A stretch of 64,000 nucleotides of DNA, taken from Apricaphanius iberus. Lineage: Eukaryota > Chordata > Actinopteri > Cyprinodontiformes > Aphaniidae. The notes below the pieces were generated by a model that was not told the origin of the DNA, searched no databases, and saw only the letters and a program-made list of their open reading frames with translations. The translations under genes were made by a program, and so were the position numbers. Location of the stretch: the NCBI GenBank assembly GCA_028564705.1, contig JAPXFQ010002804.1:1860001-1924000 (forward strand), written 5' to 3'. This document shows positions 47,521 to 58,990 of the stretch, piece after piece. Each line of letters starts with the position of its first letter. Position 1 is the first letter of the stretch.

Positions 47521-47994
47521 TTTCCGGCACGACTGCAGCAATCCACATATAACCACGGTGCGTTCAAAAGACACGCCATCCCGGCATTATTACCCTAATA
47601 GTCCACCACGGTTTTTCTTTTAAAGACACTGGCTCATAGCGGTCTCAAGACACTAGCTAGCAATGCTAGCTATCAATAAATGTACATTAGCTAAATTAAC
47701 TGAGCAATTATCATGGTATTGCAATCGTTTTAAAACAGTTGAGAGTAAAAAAAGTTTAAGGTAGTGTACTTCAACATCAAGCAAAATAATTAGAAATAGC
47801 TTCATAGTCTAATTAGAAACTAACATCATAACTTAAGTTTGTTTTTAAATAATTTTTTCCTTATTACAATTTAAAGCTCTTTTTTGCCTTTAATCAGGTT
47901 TATACTTTGTAAAAAATGTTTATCTTCCTTTCAGCTTTAAGTGAGCATCTTTGTTTTCTTTGTATTTTATTTTTCCGCATAAAGTGAGCCTGTG

Positions 47995-48136
47995 ATGACG
48001 GAAGTGGAGCCAGTGCTGGACTTTGCCTCCTCGGGGCGTTCCGGAAGAAGGAATGCTCTTCCAGACATCCTCGGATCTCCAGCAGGAGTGAATCCTGCCG
48101 ACCTGCCTCTGAAACTGGCCGAGCTCTCTCTCGAAG
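47995..48136 (+). CDS. pkib: cAMP-dependent protein kinase inhibitor (PKI beta-like), coding exon 1
   Basis: PKI proteins bind the free catalytic subunit of PKA as a pseudosubstrate, block its activity and carry it out of the nucleus. This exon encodes residues 1-47 plus one base (phase-1 donor GAAG|GTATTT at 48137). Visible are Phe10, then the pseudosubstrate SGRSGRRNALPDI with Arg15, Arg18, Arg19 and Ala21 in place of a phosphorylatable residue, and the leucine-rich export signal LPLKLAELSL at residues 37-46. These sit at the same numbers as in mammalian PKI. An acceptor AG ends at 47984 after a T-rich tract, leaving 10 bases of 5' UTR before ATG; the purine at -3 fits a good start. The FASSxRxGRRNALPDI and DLPLKL pattern is closer to PKI beta than to alpha or gamma, so the paralogue call is probable but not certain. 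The upstream non-coding exons were not identified. Confidence 0.9.
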
Positions 48137-50585
48137 GTATTTTTTCTGTATTTTTATTTTTTCACATTAAACACTTGAGTACAGGAGAACTTATAAGGAG
48201 TTTGGATAATTAAAAGATTTGTGTGCAGTCATGACACTTCAAGTTGGGGAAAATAATTCATTAATTTTTGGTAAGCATGTTTATGGGGAAGATTTTAGGA
48301 AGATTTAGCCCTTTTTAACGTGTCCAAATTGTTTTGTTTTTTGTAATTGACTTTAACCATTTTCCAGTCTAAGTTGGCTAGCCCTGATATACTATACCAC
48401 GAATATTGGTTGATTCACATGCCTCCCATTCTAATTAGAGGTGTTTTAACACAATGCAGCGGTCAGTCACAAAATGATCTGAATCTGAGGTAGGATGTGC
48501 AAGAAAATATAAATCTACATTAACCGCACTCAGGTAGGGCGCCCACAATGGGGGGGGGGGGAATCACGCTTGTGAAAAATCTGTACTACTACTAATAATA
48601 ATTACATATTTAAAATGTTTGAAGCATGCGCATAGATATTGGCAATATAAAAGAAACGTATTTTATCTGAGAAAGACGAATCTCCTCTGCTGCTCCCTCT
48701 TCGTTCCCCTCCATCACCTCCGTGTGGTCTGTTCCATTATGCCTCAATCTCAGATTTGGCAGACACCCGCGTTTGGACTTGGCCTCAAAAAAGCAACGAC
48801 AGTTAGGGACATAAAAGTAAAAAAGTAGAGACAGCAGGATGCCTGTGTGTCACCTGCACTTTCTTTGTCCAGTCCACTTCTCCTCCTCCTCCATGCTGTT
48901 TGTGCGCTGTACGAGAGGCGCTTGGGGGAGGAGCTATGAGCGCCACTCATGTCAGTAATGGCTGACAGGAAGAAGCTACAGTGTTTGTATCACGATCCAC
49001 TCCAATGTTCCAATTCAATATTGATGAGTCAGTGCTGTTAAAACTTATTTTAACTGTTGCCTTAATTATATGGCTGTAATGCAATGACAGCACTGGGTGA
49101 GTATATTTCACTGGGGAAAACTCTGTTACCCCTTACAGACTTGAGCCTTAAAACAGCTGTCTGTACTTCTCCTTCCTATTTTAGCTTTAAAAAAGGGCAA
49201 ACAATGTTAAACAATGAATGCAATGTTTGGACTTGTGTATTGGTTTGATTCTTGAAATTGTTATAAAAATCCATTGAGTTGATTCTTTTTTCATTTCTTC
49301 ACTTTTTTCAACACAGCACTATGCAGAATGTTTGTGTGCAGAACTCAGAGTGCAGTGCAACTTCAAAAAGTGATGCATAAACAAAACAGAAAAGACTCCC
49401 AGGTATCACTAAACTCTGCCATTTGGGAACATTAATGGTTTCTCATGCAGCTTCAGTAGAAAAACCTAGATGAACCAAACTGATCCACAGACGGGCCGAA
49501 CCAGAAGGATGTAAGCAAACGCGTCTTTCAACAGCAACAGGGTTCATAACACGCTCTCCACTAAACTGAATGACTCACCTGAAACAATGTCAAGCTGAAT
49601 GGAAACGTCAGTGATAATAGAGAAACACCAGCTGACGTCACCATGGCTACCATTAGCATCAAATCAGACATTCTCCTTATCTTAGAGAAAATTCAAGTAA
49701 ATAGTACCCCTGTTGATAAAAAGGGATTTCCCTGAAAGCAGCTATCAAAACGACTCCAAACTGATCTAAGTATGTTTCATTCTCAAATATGGGCAAAGTC
49801 TTATTTAAACATTTCCAAACATGAATATTGGCTGTTTTCAAGTGGTTTTATTTTCTCCTCTGGCTATGTCTGCTTGCACTATTTGATTATAATACTTTTT
49901 TATTTTTTTATCCAATCAAATCTCCTTTCAGTTCTATAGTGAAGTTATATAATATAATAAAATTAATTAATTTAAGGAATTAAAAGGAATGAATTTAGGG
50001 AAATGCTGAACAAAATAATAAATTAATCACTTGTACATTTGTATTTTTTTTTTTTAGATTAAAGTGTACCTAAAACGTACCAAACTGGGATTTCTGTGTA
50101 CCATTAAACCCCAAGCAGATAGTGTATGATTATTGTTATGATTTCATGAGCATCAAAATGCCAGTCTTTGAGGGCTTTGGAGATTTTTACTCTGTGTGTG
50201 GTGCCCTAATAAATCTGGGTCCTCCTCCAGCCTAGGGTTAAAAGTTAAAAGGAAACGGTACTGTAACGCGCCATATTTATACCCCAGGAAAACAAAGACT
50301 CAATAACACTTAGAATTCCTAGTAACCATGATCGGCTTAATAAAGTACAAGAACAGCTGTAGTTACGTTTACTTATGAAGGGTACTAACTGTTATTTCTT
50401 TTTCCACATTTGTAACATTTATTCGAAACGAATTGGATTCATTTTTCAACGTTTTTTTTTTCAACAATACTTTGTGGGATTATGCAAATGCAATAAAACA
50501 CGAGCCTCATTATCTCAATAACTCTAATATTTGTAAGGTGATTCTTGTTTTCATTGGTAAAACCCATTTTTCAATCTGTTCCCAG
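48137..50585 (+). other. pkib: pkib intron between the two coding exons
   Basis: A 2,449-bp phase-1 intron with GT at 48137-48138 and AG at 50584-50585. It contains a poly-G tract near 48550-48562 and the dispersed repeat at 49395-49680. No coding sequence was recognised within it. Confidence 0.85.
49395..49680 (+). repeat. Dispersed repeat, copy 2 (within pkib intron)
   Basis: Same-orientation relative of 23190-23450: ACATTAATGGTTTCTCATGC, CTGAAACAATGTCAAGCTGA and GACGTCACCATGGCTACC. An extra ~20-bp segment (GATCCACAGACGGGCC) is present in this copy. Confidence 0.7.
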
Positions 50586-50668
50586 ATGGGCCGGGAGGAG
50601 CTCAGTCGCCCACGGCAGAGGAGCCTCCCGCGCCACCGGAGAGCTCCGAGGAGAAAAACGGATCGTAG
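50586..50668 (+). CDS. pkib: PKI beta-like, coding exon 2 and stop
   Basis: This exon follows the acceptor TTCCCAG at 50579-50585 and completes the split codon (G|AT, Asp48). It encodes the acidic, Pro/Glu/Ser-rich tail ending SSEEKNGS and stops with TAG at 50666-50668. Joined to exon 1 it gives 225 nt including the stop, i.e. 74 residues, within the 70-78 usual for PKI. The low-complexity acidic C-terminus is typical of the family and is not needed for kinase inhibition. The phase match and family-like tail make the joining convincing without transcript data. Confidence 0.85.
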
Positions 50669-52135
50669 AACCTTGTTTATTTACCTCCCTGGAGACAATG
50701 CAGAGATCACCTGAGAGGAGGAGGGGAAGGAGCGATGCAGGGAGCGACCTGTTGCAGAACGAGCGAGGAGCCGCAGAGAGTTGAACTGTGTTGTGTTGCG
50801 GAGCAGCAGGAACCGCTGACGGACTCCCGACAGGACTGAAGCCCGGAGCTTTGGACCGTCTGGAAAGGTTTCAGACGACGCTCCGTTCTGAATCCGTCAC
50901 TGTTTAATCTGTGCAAAGGTGGAACCTGCAAACCACCCAGAACACAACCCAGAGAATCAAAGTGACAGTAAAAGATTGCACACTGTACATGACTATTTTT
51001 GTATGTTTATTTAAAATGAAGGAACTCTGAACTATGATTTCTCTTTATTTGCTTTTTGTTTTTGTAATGCTCTAGGTTTTTTCAACCCCAGCTTTAACAC
51101 GAGTTTGAGTTTAAAATCTTTAAAGCTTTTTAACCCCTATCAGTGCAAACTGATACGGAACTGTTTTTGTTGTCTTGCTCAGATATGCTTTAACTCTAAA
51201 TGTGGATTATCTGCTGTATCTATTTAGACCAGAAGCTGGGATGGAGCTGTACATTTTCTACCAGTTTGACTGTTTAAATTCAGACGACTTAGATGTCCTT
51301 ATGTTGAATGGCTTGGAAAAAGATCCAGTGTGTTCTCCACATCTTGTGACATTCCTCCAGAGAGCAGTGTTCTACTGCCAATGATACTGTTTTATAGCAC
51401 TGCTGGTGTCATTGTATTCTTTTCAAATTTCTTCAGAATTTCAATGAAAGCTGCTGATTATTTTCCCAAATGTTTCGAAGTTTGTGCCTAGTGGCGGTTT
51501 AACTGTAAAGTACTGTTATCTTCTAACTTTGGGCTACTGATATTTCCTCAGATTTATTTAAGTGGAAGGTGAATCTTTACTACAGTGGACATGGTCTGTA
51601 ATACCGCTCAGTTTGGTGTTAACTGTTGTTCGTCTCGACTACGGCATATGCAAACAATGTGTTTCACGCGAGAGCGCTCGCCGTCTGCCTCTCCACCCAG
51701 AGGGAAGTCTGTTCACGGTCATCAACACACAAGCTGAGCTGTGAATTGGCTCTGGGACGGAGCGCTACAGACAGACAGAGAGGGTCCCGCCTCGTCGGCT
51801 AGCTGCTCAGTTGCTACTGTATATAAACGATACTGTAGTATAACACATGTCATACGTTTGCCACGCGTCTGGTTAGCAGACTGTACCCACAAAGAAATGT
51901 TGTTCTGTAATCGTCTCTTTTGGAACACGTGTCGCCGGTGGCTGTGTGTCTTTGTGTGGATGTTCTCTCACGAATTGCAACAAAGGAAGCCTTGTGTTCC
52001 TTTTCAGAGGCTGTAGTCCCAGTGAGACGGTTTCCATCATGCTGCGTCACCTACACACTGAATCACAGGTGTATTTTGTAGTGTCCTGATCTCTTCAGTG
52101 GTGCATATGTCTTACTTAGCTGGACTGAATCCCTA
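50669..52135 (+). other. pkib: Probable pkib 3' UTR
   Basis: Sequence after the stop is non-repetitive, fitting a long PKI-type 3' UTR. No AATAAA occurs close by; the first clear one is at 52752-52757, inside a duplicated repeat segment. The polyadenylation site is therefore unresolved. Confidence 0.5.
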
Positions 52136-52139
52136 ACTT

Positions 52140-52560
52140 TGATTCTATCTGGTGGTGAAATTTGCCATATTAAACCAACAAGCTTTATGTATTCTGTGTT
52201 ATTTCTTTTTGGACATTTTTTCCTTCACTGGTTCACATTCGGTTCTATTCAAAATTTCAAAACGGACTATCCAAAGTGGAAATTAAATGTCACAACCAGC
52301 GATGCCGGTAAGGCGTTACTTAGTAGTGCGTAACTCCTAATATGACCAATGTTTCAGCAACGACTAATCTAACGTGTTACTATTTCCCTACAAGTAATCG
52401 ATGAAAGTTACTTTGTTCACTGGATTAACTGCGGCAAAAGCAGTAAGAAAAGAAGCAACAATTGCGGTAAATATGGTCTTATATACCATCTACGACACTG
52501 CTGATGTCTGATTCTGTCATCTGGAAGTTAAACAGCTGATTATCTCTCCTGTGGTCGCCA
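52140..52560 (+). repeat. Direct duplication, copy 1
   Basis: From ATTCTATCTGGTGGTGAAAT to about 52560 the sequence aligns with 53860-54250, roughly 80% by eye. It includes ACAAGCTTTATGTATTC and a hAT-like terminus with GGTAAGGCGTTACTTAGTAG. Confidence 0.8.
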
Positions 52561-52968
52561 TTTTTGTTTTGTTTCTACCCTATTGGCCACTCTGTCATGT
52601 TTGGGTTCTGTATTCTGCCCCCTAGTGGAACTCCCCAGTGGTACATGCAGTGTCCAAGCATGTATGTGCCCAAGACTCAGCTTGTTGCTGGTGTCAATGT
52701 GAGGTAAAAAAAACTGCAATATTTCTGGCCTTACTGTTAAAATGAACTTTCAATAAACTGAGTGTTGTCAAAACCGGTTATTGTTTTTATGATGAGGCAG
52801 TGAGAAATGTTTCTGGCAGCTGCTGAAAGTAACTAAAAAAGTAACTTGTAATCTAATTTATTTATTTTGAAAATAAAATAACATCCAAAGCAACAAAGTT
52901 AATTTTGGAAGTAGTAATCCATCGTCAGTGATCAGATTACTATTTCAAAGTAACTGTAGCACCATCCA
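52295..52968. mobile_element. Non-autonomous hAT-like element with GTTACT motifs
   Basis: The left end GATGCCGGTAAGGCGTTACT and the inverse of AAAGTAACTGTAGCACCATC on the right are imperfect terminal repeats, with many GTAACT/AGTTAC subterminal motifs. Only the left part is present in the second copy at 53986. A related right-type end occurs at 56405-56503. Confidence 0.55.
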
Positions 52969-53182
52969 AGTCTAAAACAATATTTTTGACAATTGGAAAC
53001 CATTATTTGAGCCTCTTTATAGCATATTAATCTTTGATGTGGCTGTAAATGGCCCAAAAGCCCTGATTAAAAGCCAAATATAATTCCATAATAAAGCTCT
53101 ATGAATAAAAGTTTTCCCCACCCATCTTTTAATATTTAATGAACTGTGTGCTGATTGGTCAGTTAACCCCGAAGGCCCTATG

Positions 53183-53859
53183 AGGAGCCTAAGTCGCCAT
53201 TCTACTTCCAATCTACTGGTCCCCAACTTCCAAAATGAGTCATTGGACCTATAAAAGTTATTCTCTGATCCCGTTTGAAATGCAGCGTGGATTGAACATA
53301 TGTGTGAATTTTAAAGACACATTTTGATGTAGAGAAAACTGATCTTCGACCGGCAGCAAAAGTTACTTTAGCTTTTGTGTAAAACAACTTGGCAGATTAC
53401 AACTGAAGAAGGAGGGAACAAATGGCTGTAGCCTGCAAGACAAAGGAAGGAGCATTAAACACGGAGAAAACCACTATGAATCATCTGGTCATGTGGAAAT
53501 TGGCAGCTATGCTGGGGAAGAACCAATCGGTTAAGTGAGAGATGGCATGGAGAAGAAGCTCTACAAGGTCTCGGTGAGTATTTCAGGTGCTAGCTAGTGC
53601 TAGCTCACATTAGCCTCGGATGATATATATGCCATTTTAATTGTGAATTTTTTTAATCAACTAAATCCCAAATTACTTGACAAACAGTGAAAAGGTATAT
53701 AATAAGTTAAAATTTAAACTGACGTACAACATATGTGCGATTCAGGGCGTGTGACAAAGCAGACCAGAAAATAACTTTTATTTCTGAATTAACTTCCATT
53801 CATTTTTTTTCTGCCAGGGGACCTATGGGCCGGCAGGAAGGGGAGGAGACTCAAGGCAC
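53183..53859 (-). mobile_element. GGAGCCTAAGTC family element, copy B
   Basis: The termini AGGAGCCTAAGTCGCC and GGAGACTCAAGGCACC bound a copy inverted relative to 25709-26404; for example GGAGAAGAAGCTCTACAAGG here corresponds to the inverse of 26020-26040 there. It sits exactly at the left edge of the second duplication copy. Confidence 0.7.
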
Positions 53860-54250
53860 CATTCTGTCTGGTGCTGAAAATTGCCATATTAAGCCCACAA
53901 GCTTTATGTATTCCTCTGTGTGTCATTTCTTTTCGGGATTTTGTTTCCTTCACGGTCTATCCAAAGTGGAAATGAAATGTCCCAATCAGTAATGCCGGTA
54001 ACACGTTACTTAGTAGTGCATTACTTCTTATATGACCACTTTTTCAGTAACGACTATTTTACTATTTCCCTACCAGTAATCATATAAAAGTTACTTGGGA
54101 CACATGGTTAACGGTGGCAAAAGCAGTAGGAAAACAAGCAACAATGTTGGTAAATATGGTCTTATATTCCATCTATGAAACTGCTGCCATATTTTGCTGT
54201 CATAAAATTAAACTGCTGATTATATCCGCTGTGGTTGCCACGTTTTTTCC
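53860..54250 (+). repeat. Direct duplication, copy 2
   Basis: ATTCTGTCTGGTGCTGAAAA onward matches 52140-52560, including ACAAGCTTTATGTATTCC and GCCGGTAACACGTTACTTAG. Confidence 0.8.
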
Positions 54251-54683
54251 AGTTGTTTTTTTCCATATATACTGCTGAAGTGGGTTGGGACATGTAGATT
54301 CCAGGAGTTCTACAGCCTATGATTCGTTATAGGCTGACCGGTTTCTGTCTTGTAAAGTAAATGCAGTTCTGTTTTCTAGGACACTTTTTAGAGCAATATA
54401 GCACTAGTGTTAGCTATAGCATTAAGATGGCATCCCAGTCTCTTCCTTTATCCCTTCCTCCATCTCTCCTCTGCAGTTTGTCAGATTATTAGTTACTCCT
54501 CTGCTTCCTTCAACGATGATGGTAATAAATGTAGTTTTGAGAGTGAGGCTGCTAAAATCAAAAGCTCGGCTTTGCACTGCCAAAAAAACAGCTGTTTAAA
54601 CAGCTGTAAAAGAACGGAAAGCCAATATTTTATTTCTTAGGATCCTTTCGTTTATCATAAAACTTATAGTTAGAGCAGGTTAA

Positions 54684-54922
54684 AAAGACATTCCACCCCA
54701 AGTAAAAATTTGGTAGTTGCCATAGTTAGATAAGTGAGAAAACAAAACCGTTTCATAACCAGCCCAGTAATTCCCCTGATCTGTGAGCAGTCCGTTTGCT
54801 TTAGCTAAGCGTAAACCAATGTAAGTGAATGGGAACTATCAGCATGCTAGCATGCTAATGGTTCCATTTCACTCTGAGGAATATCGCAACTAACGAATTT
54901 TTCTTAGGGGTAGAATATCGCT
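54684..54922. mobile_element. TTAA-flanked miniature element (239 bp)
   Basis: TTAA occurs at 54680-54683 and 54923-54926. The termini AAAGACATTCCACCCC and GGGGTAGAATATCGCT are inverted repeats that extend further inward (AAGTAAAAATT / AATTTTTCTTA). Confidence 0.75.
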
Positions 54923-55204
54923 TTAAAGATTGAATATGGAACATTTTTCTTAAAAGCTATCTCTTTAAAAAGTAATACTTCAACAGGAAGTTTAGAGGTG
55001 TGCAGAATGAAAGTGCACCCTTTCCTTTAATCGTTATATTTAACCTATAATCATTAAAAAAGATAAATGTTTCCGACTACTGTAATATGTTTATTTTTAT
55101 TATTTTTTCCAGCCAATAGCGGCGCAGTATTGTAGGCTGCTAAATACTATTTTAAACAACAGCCTGGAGCTACGAGGCGTACTGTAGAAAATGGCACACT
55201 GGAT

Positions 55205-55390
55205 AAATTAAGCTGCTGTGTCTACGCCCCATAGATTTCATTATCTTTCTCGGAAGAGGAGCGCCCTTATAACATCTAAAATCAGAGTTAGTTTAGATAA
55301 AGCCTACAACAGATGGACACAAATGAAAAACTTTCATGGCATCAAAATGTGCGCGGAAATGGCAATGTTTTCCATGGAGAAAGGTAAGAA
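55205..55390 (+). pseudogene. Possible exon-like fragment of a transposon-associated protein
   Basis: The + frame 55218-55384 reads KIRVSLDKAYNRW, then CAEMAMFSMEKG followed by a GTAAG donor. This resembles a short helical segment (RWxxLKxxxGxKTDAEMAxFLL) seen in repeated fish ORFs, which I recall only loosely. There is no acceptor or partner exon that I can support. Confidence 0.25.
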
Positions 55391-56400
55391 AGCTTGCTAA
55401 CGGCTAAAGTTAGCTGTCGATAAAACAGCTTTGCAATACTCGTGTATATGATGTTGTACCTAGCTATGAGAGCATCAAACTCCACGCCGATTAAGCGAAA
55501 GAAAAGGAAGCGGTTTCCACCTGCACTCCCCTGTATAGCAGGCTAGCTTCACCACTGCGGTGAGTGGCTGTTATAAAGACTTTTCTAGCTAGTTTTCTAT
55601 TTTGACATGGGTCTCCGAACATACAACTCAGTCAAATACACACGCCGTCGGATGTTTATGTAAATTCTAAAGTATATAGTATGACTTTTATAGAGGACAT
55701 CACCAAGAGGAATGGAGGATACTATTTAGCTTCCGAAATAAGATGCTGAGAGGACCAGTAAAAAAAGCTTATTGTTGCCTTTTACCCCTTATTTTGTTAT
55801 AATAGTTTTTCGTTTAGTATTTTAAACTTAGTAAAAAACAATAGTCCTTACCTTATAAGATTTGTCGCTGGACATGATGCTGGCTGGTTACGGTGTTACT
55901 CCGGCAACAGAACTGGGACCCCGACGGCTTTTTGTTATTGTAACTACAACCTCAACGCACTAGAAGTTGCTTTGGTTCCCATGTTCCATATTCAACCTTT
56001 AATTTATGTCTTTCTGTGTTCAGTCTTTTCTCTCTTAAATTTCAATTAGTCAATTATTGCTTTATTTGTGTATAAATTAAAATTGTTTATCTTCTAAATT
56101 TCCCTTACGTATTATGATTTTGGATGAGATAAACAGTACTTTTCACTCTGGATGTACGGATATCTGGGCCGATACCGTTCAAATGTACTTGTATCGGTTA
56201 GTTAACCAATACCATGAGCTGATACTTAAAATATGGAAACTCAGGAGTAAATTCACGGAAATGTTTTTTCTTTCACTTGAAATTTTAGTTTAGTGGTCAT
56301 TTTTACTATTCTTTAAAAATCTAACTGACAATCGTTTTTTCAACAAGCAGAGAAGAAAACTCAAGTTACTGAAATTTTAACAACTAACGTATTGCCGTGC
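55391..56400. other. Unrecognised sequence with transposon debris
   Basis: A TATCGG-rich fragment lies at 56150-56225 (GGGCCGATACCGTT, TTGTATCGGTTAG), like a fish hAT end. The rest is unrecognised. Confidence 0.35.
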
Positions 56401-56404
56401 ATTC

Positions 56405-56503
56405 TATCAGTAACCTGTTACATCACTCAGTTATTTAACGAATAATTTATTCTTATCACTTGCTACTTTTGTAATGTGTTACTCCCAATACTTTCAGATG
56501 CTA
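56405..56503. mobile_element. hAT-like right terminus
   Basis: Dense GTAAC/GTTAC motifs ending TAATGTGTTACTCCCAATAC resemble the inverse of the GTTACT-type hAT ends at 52295. It could be a solo end. Confidence 0.4.
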
Positions 56504-58290
56504 CAGCAGCATTGCTGCCAGTATTGCAGTGGTAGTTCTTAACCAAATCTACCGTTGGGGCCAGCCAGGGTGGGGGCAATGTTTTATTTAATGGGGGAAC
56601 ATAACAAAAAAACAGTAGTATTTTATTGTTTAATATATTTAGTGATGTTTTGCAGTCCCCAGACCTGGAAGGAGAGGAGACGTTGTTCCCTATGGAAATT
56701 TTTGTGTGCCAGCACCCACTGATCATTGGCATTGTTCCAAGCCTTCTGGATTCCCAATGGAATTGCTGAAGAACATATCGACCAATCAGCAGCTGATCGC
56801 CTTCATTCAATGGGCAGCTTCTGTCTCCTGTCCCCCATGTCTCCTGTCTTTTTTCTGGTTCTTTCACTGTTTGTAGGATTTGGAGAGCTGAAAGCATTAC
56901 TGGGGAAGTTTTGTTAGTTAGTGGAAGTTTTTCTCCTGTCTGAAAGGTAACAGTTCGAGGGTAGTTTTCTCCTGACTTTCGGTTTTCTGTAGTGATGGTG
57001 ACATGAAGTCTCCAGAGGCATTGAACCACTTGAGCCAATTGGTTCAAGGAAGGATTCATCTCATGGAGCTTCATGTGAACACGTGTCCCCCTACTGGCCA
57101 GGTACATAATCACAGGTAGCTATAGCTCTTAGCCACTTAATGTGTGATGCATTAGAGTTGTAAGTCAGTTATGGCTCTTGGGATTGACTATGGGTTTCAA
57201 AAATATAATTTTGCTACATAAAATATTACAAATCTGAATTACAAAAACATTTTTATTGTATAATGTCTGTAAATCATACCAAAATGGTAGTAGTCTAATG
57301 GCAAGTTTTGTAATATTTTTTTTCTGTCACATTAGGCAAAAGGCATGGTCTTAAGCAGGCAGAGGAAAGTTAAAGCGCTTGTGGAACTAGGAAGAAGGCA
57401 CTGCATATGATTCTCATGAATATTCTCATGCAAATCATGGTAATGCCTTAGCATTGGATGAGGTGGTGTTATTGTACCCCAACTCCTTGGAACGCAATAA
57501 AGACTTCAACTTTCAATAAAATAAGAAATGGTAAAAAATACCGTTTTTGATAAGTAAATCTAACTTGTTTGACATAATGATTGAGGTCACCTTATTAGCA
57601 GGTGTCACGTCAACATTTTCCCACACTGGGGAAACCCTCCTCTTCCCAGCTGGCTCCATTATCTCTCTCCTCACTCTCCTAAATGTTCAAACTATCTGTT
57701 TCTGTACTGACAAAACTATCTCCAAACTATATAAATGCTAACCAACCCCCCCTTTCCAAACTGTCAAAACTCTGTCCAAACTTCAACCTGTGATTTTTAT
57801 AAAGATGCTCCCTTGAATTTTTTAAGTTATATTTTGGGAGATACCTATTTCATTTTCATCAGAGACAAAATTCTTGGTTAAATGGATGCATTTTTCCCAC
57901 ATCTGTCTTTGCTTATCTTTTTTAATGTTGCTCTTGAATGTGTGCAAGCATGGGGTTGGGAGGTATAAATGGAATCATGCTTTCAGATCGGGGGGGTGTT
58001 CTGTGGGATCATTTTTAATCTGTAAAGCACTTTCAGTTTCAAACTTTGTATGAAAAGCAATTTATCAATAAAGTTTGATTGACTGATTATGAAAACTGCA
58101 TAGTTGTTCTTTTGTAACTTTTCAGTAGAAGAACATGGGTTAACACCATCTGCCTGTATGGAAAATGTTCCTCTGCCTGTGAGATATTTCGCTGAACACT
58201 GACGGATTGATTAAGAAAGAATAATATTGCTGTAAAAACTACCTTAAAATTCTTGGAACATTTCCTTAATCAAAACATATCTGAGATATA
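56504..58290. other. Unrecognised sequence; one long minus-strand open frame
   Basis: A 216-codon frame occupies 56463-57113 on the minus strand, but its composition is not that of a known family and its end overlaps the hAT-like terminus. I leave it unassigned. Nothing else was recognised. Confidence 0.3.
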
Positions 58291-58295
58291 TATAT

Positions 58296-58600
58296 TCAAT
58301 TCAATTCCCTTTTATTTATATAGCGCCAATAGAGCTCAAAGTACTTTACAATAAGTCATTTCAATACAATTATACAAACATTCCAAACAGTTAAAAGTTT
58401 TTTATGTAAGGAATCCCAGTAGATTGCATGAAGTCATTGACATGAGGTTGGGCCCCATTGATGCAGACCTGCAACCAGAGCAATCCTGACCAAGCATGTA
58501 GCGACAGTGGAGAGGAAAAACTCTCCTTTAACAGGAAGAAACCTACGGCAGAAGTACAAGCGATCATGTGCCGCAACTGTTTGGGGGTTTGAGAATCAAT
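58296..58600 (-). mobile_element. L2-clade LINE 3' UTR fragment
   Basis: TTCAATTCAATTCCCTTTTA, TTTATATAGCGCCAATAGAG, AGATTGCATGAAGTCATTGA and CAGGAAGAAACCTACGGCAG match the 3' region of L2 (b) at 37355-37690, in the same orientation. It is a severely 5'-truncated copy. Confidence 0.85.
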
Positions 58601-58689
58601 AAATTGAATATTCTTAAATTAAATATTCTTATTAAACACTGTGCTCTTTACAAAGTTGAATGTGCTGACAACAAAATCACTCAAAAAAA

Positions 58690-58990
58690 ATCTATTTAAA
58701 TCAAATTTATCAACCTATAGAGGTTTGGAGTCACACTCAAAGTGAAAGTCAAAAATCCCAATACAGGCTGATACATAAACGTAATGTTGTTAAGACAAGC
58801 CAAATGAGGCTCAGTAGTGTGTGTGGCCTCCCTCCCTGCCTGTAGGAGCGCCCTGCAATGCCTGGACATGCTCCTGATGAGGTGGCAGGTTTCCTGAGGG
58901 ATCTCCTCCCAGACCTGGACTAAAGCATCTGCAAACTCCTGGACAGTCTTTGCAATAATGTGGCGCTGGTGGGTGGAGCATGCTAGCCTG
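58690..58990 (-). pseudogene. Tc1/mariner transposase C-terminal fragment with terminal repeat
   Basis: The minus strand reads VQEFADALVQVWEEIPQETC, then HLIRSMSRHCRALLQAGR and, after a frame change, GGHTHY, the C-terminus of a Tc1-like transposase. Terminal-repeat-like sequence (TAGAGGTTTGGAGTCACACT) lies at about 58718-58740. The catalytic part is missing. Confidence 0.8.
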
